DNA from: Clostridiales bacterium
Lineage (GTDB): Bacteria > Bacillota > Clostridia > Lachnospirales > CAG-274
Reading direction: 5' to 3'
Assembly (NCBI GenBank): GCA_021203425.1
Contig: JAJQBF010000262.1
Span: 1 to 32,667 of the forward strand
DNA length: 32,667 bases
Both the position numbers and the translations under genes were made by a program. The notes under the pieces are model-generated. The model was not told the origin of the DNA. It saw only the letters and a list, made by a program, of their open reading frames with translations, and ran no database searches. Every line of letters starts with the position of its first letter. Position 1 is the stretch's first letter. Positions 8,311 through 15,983 of this stretch are shown here, piece after piece.

Positions 8311-8556
8311 ATGAAAAGAGCAAACACAAAGAAAACAGAATGGGTAGTCAGAATGCTGGGTTGGAGCGGCAAGTCTTACACAACTGTGGATGAAGAAGGA
8401 ATCAGAACCTACCATCCGGGCACAAAATTCGGTTGGATGGACATTAAGGTTTTTGATAACTTTAGTGAAGCTGACAATTGGCTTTTGAATTTAGTGAGAA
8501 CAAAGGGTGGATTGATTACCGATTTCACAATAAAAAAGCGTGAGGTTATAGCGTAA
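8311..8556 (+). CDS. small orphan protein, 81 residues
   Basis: I do not recognise this protein. It begins MKRANTKKTEWVVRMLGW, is mixed in charge and has aromatic residues spaced as in a small beta-rich fold (YTTVDEEGIRTYHP, GWMDIKVFDNF), then a basic C-terminus (FTIKKREVIA). There is no signal peptide or membrane segment. It is the first gene of the second leader cassette, and its stop at 8554-8556 is followed within 10 nt by a strong GC hairpin. ATG 8311 follows GGAGG. Carriage with its own promoter-like leader suggests an accessory phage function. The reading frame is supported by the start signals and by its tight fit between leader and hairpin. Confidence 0.65.
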   Translation: MKRANTKKTEWVVRMLGWSGKSYTTVDEEGIRTYHPGTKFGWMDIKVFDNFSEADNWLLNLVRTKGGLITDFTIKKREVIA

Positions 8557-8562
8557 GGAGTT

Positions 8563-8587
8563 GGCAGCAGCCCCTTCGGGGGCTGCC
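8563..8587 (+). terminator. GC-rich intercistronic hairpin
   Basis: AGCCCC-TTCG-GGGGCT forms the core of a stem extended by GC/GC pairs. No T run follows, so it may stabilise the upstream mRNA or attenuate transcription rather than terminate it. The next gene starts 21 nt downstream with its own AAAGGAG, so some read-through must be expected. Confidence 0.6.
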
Positions 8588-8608
8588 ATAGGAAAGGAGA
8601 GATACACA

Positions 8609-8818
8609 ATGACAGAATACGAAAAATTGGTCGCCGCCGAAAGGTACGCACACACTGTAGAAATTATCGAACCTACAACAGGCAAGATTGGTGTGGCAAA
8701 CACAACGGAAAAGGGTGTGGCTGTATTTTACGGAGCCGATGACGGAAGCGATGACAAGGTTATCACAGCAGAAGAATTCAGCAAGGATTTCCGAATTACG
8801 GCGATTATTGATAACTAA
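8609..8818 (+). CDS. small acidic orphan protein, 69 residues
   Basis: I do not recognise this protein. It begins MTEYEKLVAAERYAHTVEI and continues with strand-like segments (TGKIGVANTTEKGVAVFYG) and an acidic C-terminal half (DDGSDDKVITAEEF). It is acidic overall, with no membrane segment. ATG 8609 is chosen because GGAAAGGAG precedes it at the right distance. It is the only cassette gene without its own leader copy and appears to be the second gene of cassette 2, separated from the first by a GC hairpin. A perfect terminator follows. Confidence 0.65.
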   Translation: MTEYEKLVAAERYAHTVEIIEPTTGKIGVANTTEKGVAVFYGADDGSDDKVITAEEFSKDFRITAIIDN

Positions 8819-8832
8819 CAACAGGCAGAGGA

Positions 8833-8855
8833 GAGTCGGAGAACCGACTCTTTTT
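8833..8855 (+). terminator. intrinsic terminator after second cassette
   Basis: A perfect stem GAGTCGG (8833-8839)/CCGACTC (8844-8850) around AGAA is followed by TTTTT. A decayed copy of the same sequence is present at 8131-8154. Confidence 0.9.
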
Positions 8856-9011
8856 AACTGCCGGAATGGTAGAAAATATACACAATACAATCAGTAAATA
8901 TTTGTGTATTTTATTATCAAAAAATGTCTGGCTATTCTCCGAAAACAGAGGTAATATACACTTAACCGAAGGGGAACACCCCACGGAAATAAAACACGGA
9001 GGATTTACAAA
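8838..9011 (+). repeat. direct repeat A2 (matches 8131-8310)
   Basis: This is the second copy of the roughly 180-base control-region repeat. It shares GGAGAACCGACTCTTTT, the block CAATACAATCAGTAAAT and the leader with copy A1. Here the terminator stem is intact. Confidence 0.8.
8911..9011 (+). promoter_or_regulatory. cassette leader copy 3
   Basis: TTATTATC at 8911, CTGGCT at 8928-8933, an 18-bp gap, TAATAT at 8952-8957, 13 nt, hairpin GGGG (8971-8974)-AACA-CCCC (8979-8982) with CCG/CGG arms (8966-8986), then GGAGG. The segment just after TAATAT differs (ACACTTAACC instead of GTGTTTAACC) while all spacings are kept. Confidence 0.75.
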
Positions 9012-9233
9012 ATGGAAGATTACAGAGAATACGAGGAAACAACAGCAGAGCAGATTGAGGAAGCCTTAATGGGGATTCTCAGATACAGAGAGAGTGCAGA
9101 GGACACAGCCCTTGCAAATTTGGAGGACACAGCGAGCTTTCAGGAAGGTGGAGTTATGACCTACAACAGAGGGTTGGTGCTGAGAATGGCAGACGGAACG
9201 GAGTTCCAGATAAGCATTGTTCAGAGTAGGTAA
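9012..9233 (+). CDS. small acidic orphan protein, 73 residues
   Basis: I do not recognise this protein. The N-terminal half is strongly acidic and helical (MEDYREYEETTAEQIEEALM, then ILRYRESAEDTALANLED); the C-terminal half looks like a beta hairpin (LVLRMADGTEFQISIV). There is no membrane segment. It follows leader copy 3 directly, with GGAGG before ATG 9012, and is followed by a hairpin. Strong net negative charge in a small phage protein is seen in some DNA-mimic and anti-restriction proteins, but that alone is weak evidence. Confidence 0.65.
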   Translation: MEDYREYEETTAEQIEEALMGILRYRESAEDTALANLEDTASFQEGGVMTYNRGLVLRMADGTEFQISIVQSR

Positions 9234-9240
9234 AAGGAAA

Positions 9241-9268
9241 AGGGAGGGATTCTTCGGATTCCCTCCTG
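9241..9268 (+). terminator. hairpin after third cassette
   Basis: AGGGAGGGATTC and GATTCCCTCCT pair with two mismatches around a TTCG loop (9241-9268). A short, interrupted T-rich stretch follows. It is probably a terminator. Confidence 0.65.
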
Positions 9269-9365
9269 CTTTCAGATATCTGTGAATAAGCCTGAGTGTG
9301 TATAACTGACAAATCACACAGCCTTATTTCCTCTCATTTTCGTGTAGTATATAGCACATAATTAA

Positions 9366-9443
9366 TTGGATAAAATGTGTTTTCAGAGGTAATATGTGTA
9401 TAAAGAAAAGGGAACACCCCTAAAAAACAAGGAGGACACAAAA
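9366..9443 (+). promoter_or_regulatory. cassette leader copy 4 (divergent)
   Basis: TTGGAT at 9366-9371, an 18-bp gap, TAATAT at 9390-9395, 13 nt, then a shortened hairpin GGG (9410-9412)-AACA-CCC and GGAGG before ATG 9444. The upstream TTATTATC block is not recognisable here. The promoter spacing and the hairpin position are nevertheless the same as in the other copies. Confidence 0.65.
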
Positions 9444-9734
9444 ATGACAAGAACAGAAAGAAACGAGTACAACTACTTCAGAAAGCAGATTAATGACTTA
9501 GGAGCAAGTAACACCTGCATGATGAGCATTCGCACAAACGCAGGGAGCGAATACAAAAAAGCCCTGCATGAGCTTTTCACAGAATGCGGTTTCCACTCCT
9601 GCGAAGTAAAAACCGACCCCATTCGCTTCGATGATAATGAAAGAATTTTCTACATAAAGGGCATTGACCACGAACATTGGACAAACCTTTACACCGAAGA
9701 GGAAAAAGAGCTTTTTGCAAGGAAGCTGAACTGA
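9444..9734 (+). CDS. small orphan protein, 96 residues
   Basis: I do not recognise this protein. It begins MTRTERNEYNYFRKQINDLG, includes a Cys/Met-rich segment (NTCMMSIRTNAG), a helix (YKKALHELFTECGFHSCEV) and a C-terminal charged helix (TEEEKELFARKLN). It looks soluble and fully globular, with no membrane segment. It follows leader copy 4 with GGAGG upstream of ATG 9444. Its own frame is uninterrupted. The 206 nt to the next gene contain short inverted repeats (9735-9787) and leader copy 5. Confidence 0.65.
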   Translation: MTRTERNEYNYFRKQINDLGASNTCMMSIRTNAGSEYKKALHELFTECGFHSCEVKTDPIRFDDNERIFYIKGIDHEHWTNLYTEEEKELFARKLN

Positions 9735-9847
9735 ACAGCCGAGACGAAACAAGCCGAACACAGAACCCCGAAATGGGCTGTGTCTCGTATAGGGTGAATT
9801 TGTTATTGTGTATAAGTGACTGGTTTTGATGATCATTTTTGTGGGAT

Positions 9848-9940
9848 TTATTATTGAAAAAAACTGGATATATAGCGGCTTCAGAGGTAATATTTGTATA
9901 ACCAAAGGGGAAAACCCCTAAAATTAAGGAGGCATACAAC
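9848..9940 (+). promoter_or_regulatory. cassette leader copy 5
   Basis: TTATTATT at 9848, CTGGAT at 9864-9869, an 18-bp gap, TAATAT at 9888-9893, 13 nt, hairpin GGGG (9907-9910)-AAAA-CCCC (9915-9918), then GGAGG before ATG 9941. The outer CCG/CGG arms of copies 1-3 are absent here. Confidence 0.72.
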
Positions 9941-10252
9941 ATGAGTAAAATAATAATTAAAGAGGCAAACATCAAGGACACAACAAAAATTAACGATTAC
10001 AGATTGAGAAACACAACAACAATTGAACAGCTGACCCTTGACAGCAACCCAGGCTACGCCGCAATTCTTGTTTACGGAAGGTACATACTTTTTACGGACT
10101 TGAATTGGAAGGGCAAATTCATAGCTGCCATTTATGAGTTTTCTACAGACAAAAATGATATGGATGACCCGATAAGGCTGAAGGAAACCGCTAAAGAGGT
10201 ATTTGATGACAGCGGACACGCAGCAGAGTGGTGTTTTAACAAGATTAAATAA
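9941..10252 (+). CDS. small orphan protein, 103 residues
   Basis: I do not recognise this protein. It begins MSKIIIKEANIKDTTKINDY and appears to be an alpha/beta protein with strands (AAILVYGRYILFTDL, KFIAAIYEF) and a C-terminal helix (AAEWCFNKIK). There is no membrane segment. It follows leader copy 5 directly and is the last gene of the array. Two hairpins with TTCG loops lie downstream, the second a good terminator, separating the array from the packaging genes. Confidence 0.65.
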   Translation: MSKIIIKEANIKDTTKINDYRLRNTTTIEQLTLDSNPGYAAILVYGRYILFTDLNWKGKFIAAIYEFSTDKNDMDDPIRLKETAKEVFDDSGHAAEWCFNKIK

Positions 10253-10296
10253 AGCTTTGCCTCTTCGGGGGCTTTGCACGTTATATGGAATTTTCT

Positions 10297-10318
10297 AAGA
10301 CTTCTTCGGAGGTCTTTT
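10297..10318 (+). terminator. intrinsic terminator closing the cassette array
   Basis: AAGACTTC (10297-10304)/GAGGTCTT (10309-10316) pair around TTCG, followed by TTTTATTTT. A second TTCG hairpin (GCCTC/GGGGC, 10259-10272) lies between it and the preceding stop codon. Transcription of the cassettes should end here. Confidence 0.8.
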
Positions 10319-10350
10319 ATTTTGCCCATTTTACAAAGGAGGAGAATCCA

Positions 10351-11023
10351 ATGCAAGACAACATCATAAAAAGCATTTCATACAGTCAGGAAGAAATCCT
10401 GCAATGGACTCTTAAGCTGTATGTGCCGGAGGGCTGCTTTGAAGTAGACCCTACATTTTCAAAAGGTAACTTTTATAAAAGCGGAGCTGTGCCAAGACCT
10501 AAATATTGCTTTGATATTATTCCGCAGGCAGAAGGAGTTACACAGACTGTCTGCCGTTCACTGCCTTTTACCGAAAAGTCAATCGGCAGTATGATAATTG
10601 ACCTGCCTTTTCTTGCTACTACTGGGGTTTCACTAAAAGGGAACGATGGAAACATTGTAAACCGCAGATTTGGTGTGTGTAAAAACGAAACGGAGCTTAC
10701 ACAGCTTTATGAAGATACGCTTGCTGAGGCTTGGCGAGTTCTTAAGCCGGGCCGGTGTTTTGGTTATGAAATGTCAAGACAAGGTTTCAAGCGGAAAGCA
10801 ATATATAATGCACTGTGATATTTATGAAATGGCAAAAGAAATAGGTTTTTACCCAATTGACCTATTTATTTTGCTTGCTAAAAACAGGCTCATAGCCGAT
10901 TGGCAGCGGAACCAAAAACATGCTCGAAAATACCACAGTTATTTTTGGGTGTTTCAAAAACCTGTGAAAGGAGGAAAACGAGATGGCAACAAGAGGAAGA
11001 AAACCAACTCCCACAGCAATTAA
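10351..11023 (+). pseudogene. SAM-dependent DNA methyltransferase-like protein, frameshifted
   Basis: From ATG 10351 (GGAGG upstream) the protein shows a motif-I-like region (FEVDPTFSKGNFYKSG), a D-x-P-F motif at residues 84-87 (IIDLPF) resembling the DPPF/DPPY catalytic motif of amino-methyltransferases, and LKPG. The frame then breaks at 10752-10753: removing one C from GGGCCGG joins LKPG to GVLVMKCQDKVSSGKQYIM in the other frame, which continues to HSYFWVFQKPVK. As written, the upstream frame ends at 10818. The downstream frame runs to 11023, overlapping the start of the next gene. It is the third methyltransferase gene of this phage and sits directly before the terminase. Confidence 0.75.
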
Positions 11024-11456
11024 GGAGCTGGAAGGTAATCCGGGCAAACGCCCTTTAAATGAAAAAGAGCCGAAGCCGCAGAAAAAAGCACCTACTTGCC
11101 CTAAGTGGCTTGACCCGGAAGCAAAGAAGGAGTGGCGGCGACTTGCAAAGCAAATGGAGAAGCTAGGCATTCAGACCGAGGTAGATATGGCGGCTTTTGT
11201 CGGATATTGCCAGTCATACAGTCGCTACGTTGAGGCAGAAGAGTTTATCAGTCAGCACGGAACAATCGTAAAGACACCATCAGGATATTATCAGCAAATT
11301 CCTCAAGTCTGTATCGCCCAAACCTATCTTAAAATTATGAGTCGTTTTGCAGAGTAGTTTGGTCTGACCCCTGCATCGAGAAATAGGATTGTGGCTGCTG
11401 ACAGTTCAAAAGATACAGAAGATGAGATGGAGAAGATTTTGAACGGAGGGGATTAA
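10983..11456 (+). pseudogene. terS: terminase small subunit (P27 family), in-frame amber
   Basis: ATG 10983 follows AAAGGAGG. The N-terminus (MATRGRKPTPTAIKELEGNP, then GKRPLN) and the helical body (CPKWLDPEAKKEWRRLAKQM) are typical of P27-type small terminase subunits, which recognise the packaging site and hand DNA to the large subunit. TAG at 11355-11357 (codon 125) interrupts the frame. The same frame continues FGLTPASRNRIVAADS, a conserved C-terminal signature of this family, to TAA 11456. The original codon was probably CAG or GAG. The truncated 124-residue product might keep part of its function. The large subunit follows at once. Confidence 0.85.
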
Positions 11457-11458
11457 AA

Positions 11459-13070
11459 GTGGAGACAAGACCAAAGGACTATCCAAAACTGACTGACTAT
11501 ACACCGTCAAAGTTTATGCTTCCCGACTCCCACTATGATAAAAAGAAGGTGGATAAAGCTGTAAATTTTATAGAACAGCTAAAACACACCAAAGGAAAGT
11601 GGGCAGGGAAACGTTTCTGGTTATTGCCTTGGCAAGAAACAATAGTTAGGGATATTTTCGGGACCACTAAAAGTGATGGTAAGCGACAATTCAGGACAGC
11701 ATTTGTCAAAATATGCAAGGAAATGGGCAAAAGTGAGCTTGCTGCAGCTGTTGCACTGTATATGCTGTATGCAGATAACGAACCATCTGCAGAAGTTTAC
11801 GGTGCTGCATCAGACAGACAGCAGGCATCAATTGTATTTGATGTTGCCAAACGAATGACAGAACTGACACCGGCACTGTTGAAGCGCAGCAAGATTATAG
11901 CAGCACAGAAACGTCTGGTAAATTATACTAACGGAGGCTTTTATCAGGTTTTATCAGCAGATGTTGCAAATAAGCATGGGCTGAATATATCCTGTGTCGT
12001 TATAGATGAATGTCACTCGTTTCCGAATAGAAATTTATATGAGGTGTTGTCGCAGGATGCCAGTGATGCAAGAGAACAGCCGCTGACCTTTGTAATCACC
12101 ACAGCAGGCAATGATAAACATTACATATGCTATGGACTCCATACAAAGGCAAAAGATATTCTTGAAGGCAGAAAGACAGGCCCGGCTTTTTATCCTGTGG
12201 TATATGGCCTTGAAGAAGATGATGACTGGGGTGATGAGAATAATTGGTTTAAGGTTTGTCCATCTCTCGGCTATACTGTAGCCCTTGACCGTATGCGTGA
12301 TGTTTATCGGAATGCCATAGAGAATCCGGCAGAGGAAAACGCCTTCAAACAATTGAGGCTCAATATTTGGGTGAACAGTGCTGTTAGGTGGATATCGGAG
12401 CACGTTTATGCAAGGGGAAACAAGCCTATAGATGTTGAAGCTCTTAAAGGTCGTGATTGTTATGGCGGACTGGATTTGGGATATTACAGCACTTGTTTTG
12501 ATTTTTCCGCCAAAGGATGATGAGGACAGTTATATATTGCTGCCTTTTTTCTGGCTTCCCGAAGATACGCTTGAACTTCGTGTACGCAGGGCTCATGTGA
12601 ATTATGATTTGTGGCGAAGACAAGGTTTGTTTTATGTAACTCCGGGAGATGTAGTTGACTACAATTACATTCGTAAGAAAATTAATGAACTGGGTGAAAT
12701 TTACCACATACGTGAGATTGCCCATGACCGTTGGAATGCAAGCCAGCTTGTCATTGAACTGGGCTTTGATGCTTTCACAATGGTTCCGATTGGTCAGGGA
12801 ATGGCTTCAATGGCGGCTCCTACAAAGGAATTTTATAAGCTGCTTTGTGAAGGTAAAATCAATCACGGAGGCAATCCGGTATTGGAGTGGATGGCGGGAA
12901 ATGTTGTTGTAGAAACAGATGCCGCCGGAAATGTTAAGCCCATCAAAGAAAAAAGTACAGAAAAGATAGATGGCATAGTTGCTGCTATTATGGCTCTTGA
13001 CCGTTGTATCAGAAATGAAGGAGTAATTCAAGGTAGTATTTATGACGAGAGGGAACTCTTCGTTTTGTAA
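11459..13070 (+). pseudogene. terL: terminase large subunit, frameshift/deletion at nuclease site
   Basis: GTG 11459 starts the DNA-packaging motor. The ATPase half is intact: a Walker-A-like KEMGKSELAAA and Walker B VVIDECHSFPNRNLYEVL. The nuclease half begins at YGGLDL, whose Asp should be the first metal ligand; later acidic residues (HDRWNASQ, EKIDGIVAAIMAL) are in place. Between GGLDL and DITALVLIFPP relatives have a few extra residues (Ala-Ser-Thr-Ser type). Here only one base remains between TTG and GAT near 12477, which looks like an 11-nt loss, so the frame shifts and stops at 12520. A homopolymer error would not produce this. The motor is probably dead. Confidence 0.87.
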
Positions 13071-13083
13071 AGGGGGATAAAGA

Positions 13084-14056
13084 ATGCAAGAAAACATAGA
13101 AGAAAGAATCGGCGATGAGTATTCAAGAATAGATCCGGATGATATAGTCGGAAAACGCTTTGGAAAACTCGTGGTTGAAAAGATGGAAGTTTATAAAAAC
13201 CATAAATATTATTATCGCTGTAAATGCGACTGCGGAAAGGAGCCTTTAATTCACCGCGGTCGTATTTTATTTGGAGCTACAAGCTGCGGCTGTGACACAC
13301 CCCGTCCTGTTGATCCACAGGATATTGTGGGAAAGAGGTTTCACAAGGTGTTAATAGCTGAATATATCGGTTATCAAAAAAATTCAAGCGGAAGAAATCG
13401 CAGCTATTATCGTTGTATATGCGATTGTGGAAATGAGTTTATTACAAGCCGAACCCGATTGATGTATGGGGAGGTGAAAAGCTGCGGCGACTGTACAAAA
13501 ATTGTTCAGGAGGAAGACCATTATAAGTATATTTGTCAGAACGGCGATTCGTTTATATTTGATGAGATAGACATGGAGCTTGTGAAATCCCACCGTTGGT
13601 ATATAAGTAACGGTTATCCCGTTACGCGGTCAAACGGAGACAGGTACAAAAAAACTGACTCGCATGATGCTAGATATACTTGGCAGTGAGCGTGCAAATA
13701 TACACCATAGTGATTTCGATGTAGACCATATTGACGGAGATACGAGAAACAATCGAAGAGACAATCTGCGTATAAGCGAACACAGGAACAATATGAAGAA
13801 TTTGAAACTGAAGGCAAATAACACTACAGGTTATAAAGGTGTATCGTTTGATAAATCCCACGGGAAGTATTATGCGCAGATTGGTTCAGATGGTGTCCAT
13901 CATTTTTTAGGATATTATAATAATCCCGAAGAAGCAGCGAGAGCCTACGATAAGGCGGCTCGTTTTTATCATGGAGAATATGCCTGTGTGAATTTCCCAC
14001 TTCCGGGTGAGCAAGGATGCAGAAGAAACGAAGAAAAGGAGGTAGCATACGCATGA
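13084..14056 (+). pseudogene. HNH homing endonuclease with AP2 domain, frameshifted
   Basis: The N-terminal part has two copies of a zinc-ribbon-like module, each starting DIVGKRF and containing YYRC-x-CDCG and SCG. After these come an HNH core (FDVDHIDGDTRNNRRDNLR, then RNNMKN) and a C-terminal AP2 DNA-binding domain (GYKGVSFDKSHGKYYAQI through YDKAARFYHGEYACVNF). This architecture is typical of free-standing homing endonucleases in phage genomes. The frame breaks at an A7 run (13647-13653): with six A the sequence reads YKKLTRMMLDILGSE without a stop. As written, the first part ends at 13689. It lies between terminase and portal, a common site for such insertions. Confidence 0.85.
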
Positions 14057-14331
14057 CAGACTCAGATGAAAGCAGAATTATGACAGTGGAGTATTTATAT
14101 GAGTGGCTTGAAAAGCTGATGGACAGCGGTCTCGGCGATATGAAAATACGCTGTGAGGACGGTTATCTCCACAGAGATGAGTTGGGAATTGACAGCTACA
14201 ATAACGAAACGAGAATTATAGGAATGCTTTATAACCGCGGCGATTTTAAGGTTTGCTGTGAGTTAAAAAACGATATTGAAAAGGCATTCGAAAGGTTCAG
14301 CATTAGAAGCAGTAAGAGGTATGAGTCATGA
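14053..14331 (+). CDS. hypothetical phage protein, 92 residues
   Basis: ATG 14053 overlaps the stop of the endonuclease frame (ATGA) and follows AAAGGAGGT. The protein begins MTDSDESRIMTVEYLYEWLE, is acidic and soluble, and contains LGDMKIRCEDGYLHRDELGI. It resembles small phage proteins of unknown function found between terminase and portal. The stop overlaps the next start by ATGA, so it is translationally coupled. Confidence 0.7.
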   Translation: MTDSDESRIMTVEYLYEWLEKLMDSGLGDMKIRCEDGYLHRDELGIDSYNNETRIIGMLYNRGDFKVCCELKNDIEKAFERFSIRSSKRYES

Positions 14332-14501
14332 AAGAGAGATATTTTACGGTAACACACAATAACCGTTCTTATGTGGTAATCGGAAACGAAAACACAAGCC
14401 TTGATACGGTTTGGAACAGCCAAAAATGCTGGTTTATGAAAGGCAGCGAAGTAACTATTGAAGATGATAAAGGAAATCGTAAAGTGTTCAGAAAGGAGTA
14501 G
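14328..14501 (+). CDS. very small phage protein, 57 residues
   Basis: The frame starts at ATG 14328, overlapping the previous stop, and ends at TAG 14499-14501, three bases before the portal start. It begins MKERYFTVTHNNRSYVVIG and ends DDKGNRKVFRKE, a beta-rich, basic small protein. The ATGA overlap, the fit into the gap and an AAAGGAG for the portal inside its 3' end support it. Function unknown. Confidence 0.65.
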   Translation: MKERYFTVTHNNRSYVVIGNENTSLDTVWNSQKCWFMKGSEVTIEDDKGNRKVFRKE

Positions 14502-14504
14502 CTT

Positions 14505-15983
14505 ATGGGATTTATACAATGGTTGGGATTTAATGGCAAGCCGAGAGACGCACCTGTGGAAGAGGCTCCTATCGAGGAAGTGCCTGTAGTAGATGCTCCT
14601 GTGGGAGATACGCCTGTGAAAGACACACCTGTGGGAGTTTCACCGGAACTGCCGGATATACAGGACAACGTCCGAGATAGCGGACAAACTTTTATGTTCG
14701 GCAGAGCATACAGTGGTGAAAGAGTAGATGAGAAATCATCTTTACAGATAGCCACTGTGTATGCCTGTGTTCGTTTGCTTGCGGAAACTGTAGCGAGCCT
14801 GTCGCTGCACCTTTACAAGTACAAAGGAGACAACGGTAAGGAAAAAGCTATGGAACACCCGTTATACAAAATTCTTTACAGACAGCCGAACCCGGAAATG
14901 ACCTCTTTCAGCTTCAGAGAGTGTATGATGCCCCATATGCTTTTGTGGGGCAATTGTTATGCACAGATAGTCAGGGATAACAGAAATGAAATTCTCGGTT
15001 TATATCCGCTTATTCCTCAGAATGTGGAAATAGACAGAGACGAAAGCGGAGAGATTTTCTATATATACCACACCTATGAAGATGACAAAGCCGGAGAAAC
15101 TGGTATGGACTATTATTTCAAGCGTGAAGATATTCTCCATATACCCGGCTTGGGATTCAACGGTTTAGTCGGTTTCAGTCCGATTGGTATGATGAAAAAT
15201 TCCCTCGGCTCTGCAATCGCTGTGGAAAAATACGGTTCGGCATTCTTCCGAAACGGAGCACAGCCAAGCGGTGTGCTGGAGCATCCCGGTGTATTGAAAA
15301 ATCCCGATAAGGTAAGGGAATCATGGAACAGCACCTACGGCGGTTCTTCAAATGCTCATCGTGTGGCTGTACTTGAAGAGGGAATGTCCTACAAAGCAAT
15401 TTCACTTCCGCCGGAAGATTCACAATTCCTTGAGACACGCAAGTTCAGTGTTTGCCGTATTTTCAGAGTTCCTCCGCACCTTGTACAGAGCTTGGAACAC
15501 GCTACCTTTTCCAACATTGAACATCAGGGCATTGACTTTGTTCAGCATTCCATAACCCCATGGATTATCCGCTGGGAACAGGCAATAATGAAAGACCTTT
15601 TGCTCGAAGAGGAGCAAGATGTTTACTTCCCGAAATTTAATGTGGACGGATTACTCCGAGGTGACTATAGAAGCAGAATGCAAGGATATGCTATCGGCTT
15701 TGCAAATGGATTTATGAGTCCCAATGAGATAAGAGCCCTTGAGGGATTTAATCCCATATCGGCTGAAGACGGTGGTGACGATTTCTACCTCAACGGCAGC
15801 TATACAAAACTCAAAGATGCAAGCTCTGTGTATGGGGTAAATACTGAGGGTACACCTCCGAAAGAGGATGAACCGGAAGAGGAAAAGGAAAAAGAAAAAC
15901 CTGAAGAAACTGAGGAAACCGAAAGTGACAGTGATAATCAGCCGAGTGAGAACAGGCGAAAAGAAAGGAGAAAAGTTCTATGA
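14505..15983 (+). CDS. portal protein (HK97 family)
   Basis: This is a complete 492-residue portal. Residues 15-45 form an unusual Pro-Val-Asp/Glu repeat (APVEEAPIEEVPVVDAPVGD and onward). The core carries family signatures: ATVYACVRLLAETVASL, MMPHMLLWGNCYAQIVRDN, REDILHIPGL, EKYGSAFFRNGAQPSGVLEH and FRVPPHLVQSLEHATFSNIE. The acidic C-terminal tail (Glu/Lys/Thr-rich) is also common. The dodecameric portal ring is where DNA enters the capsid and where the connectors attach. The AAAGGAG upstream lies inside the preceding small gene. Its TGA overlaps the start of the protease remnant. Confidence 0.93.
   Translation: MGFIQWLGFNGKPRDAPVEEAPIEEVPVVDAPVGDTPVKDTPVGVSPELPDIQDNVRDSGQTFMFGRAYSGERVDEKSSLQIATVYACVRLLAETVASLSLHLYKYKGDNGKEKAMEHPLYKILYRQPNPEMTSFSFRECMMPHMLLWGNCYAQIVRDNRNEILGLYPLIPQNVEIDRDESGEIFYIYHTYEDDKAGETGMDYYFKREDILHIPGLGFNGLVGFSPIGMMKNSLGSAIAVEKYGSAFFRNGAQPSGVLEHPGVLKNPDKVRESWNSTYGGSSNAHRVAVLEEGMSYKAISLPPEDSQFLETRKFSVCRIFRVPPHLVQSLEHATFSNIEHQGIDFVQHSITPWIIRWEQAIMKDLLLEEEQDVYFPKFNVDGLLRGDYRSRMQGYAIGFANGFMSPNEIRALEGFNPISAEDGGDDFYLNGSYTKLKDASSVYGVNTEGTPPKEDEPEEEKEKEKPEETEETESDSDNQPSENRRKERRKVL

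Noticed and set aside
9735..9787. H-type pseudoknot between cassettes 4 and 5 (ACAGCC/GGCTGT and GAGAC/GTCTC)
   Set aside because: The two helices would have zero-length connecting loops, so both cannot form together; at most they are alternative hairpins.
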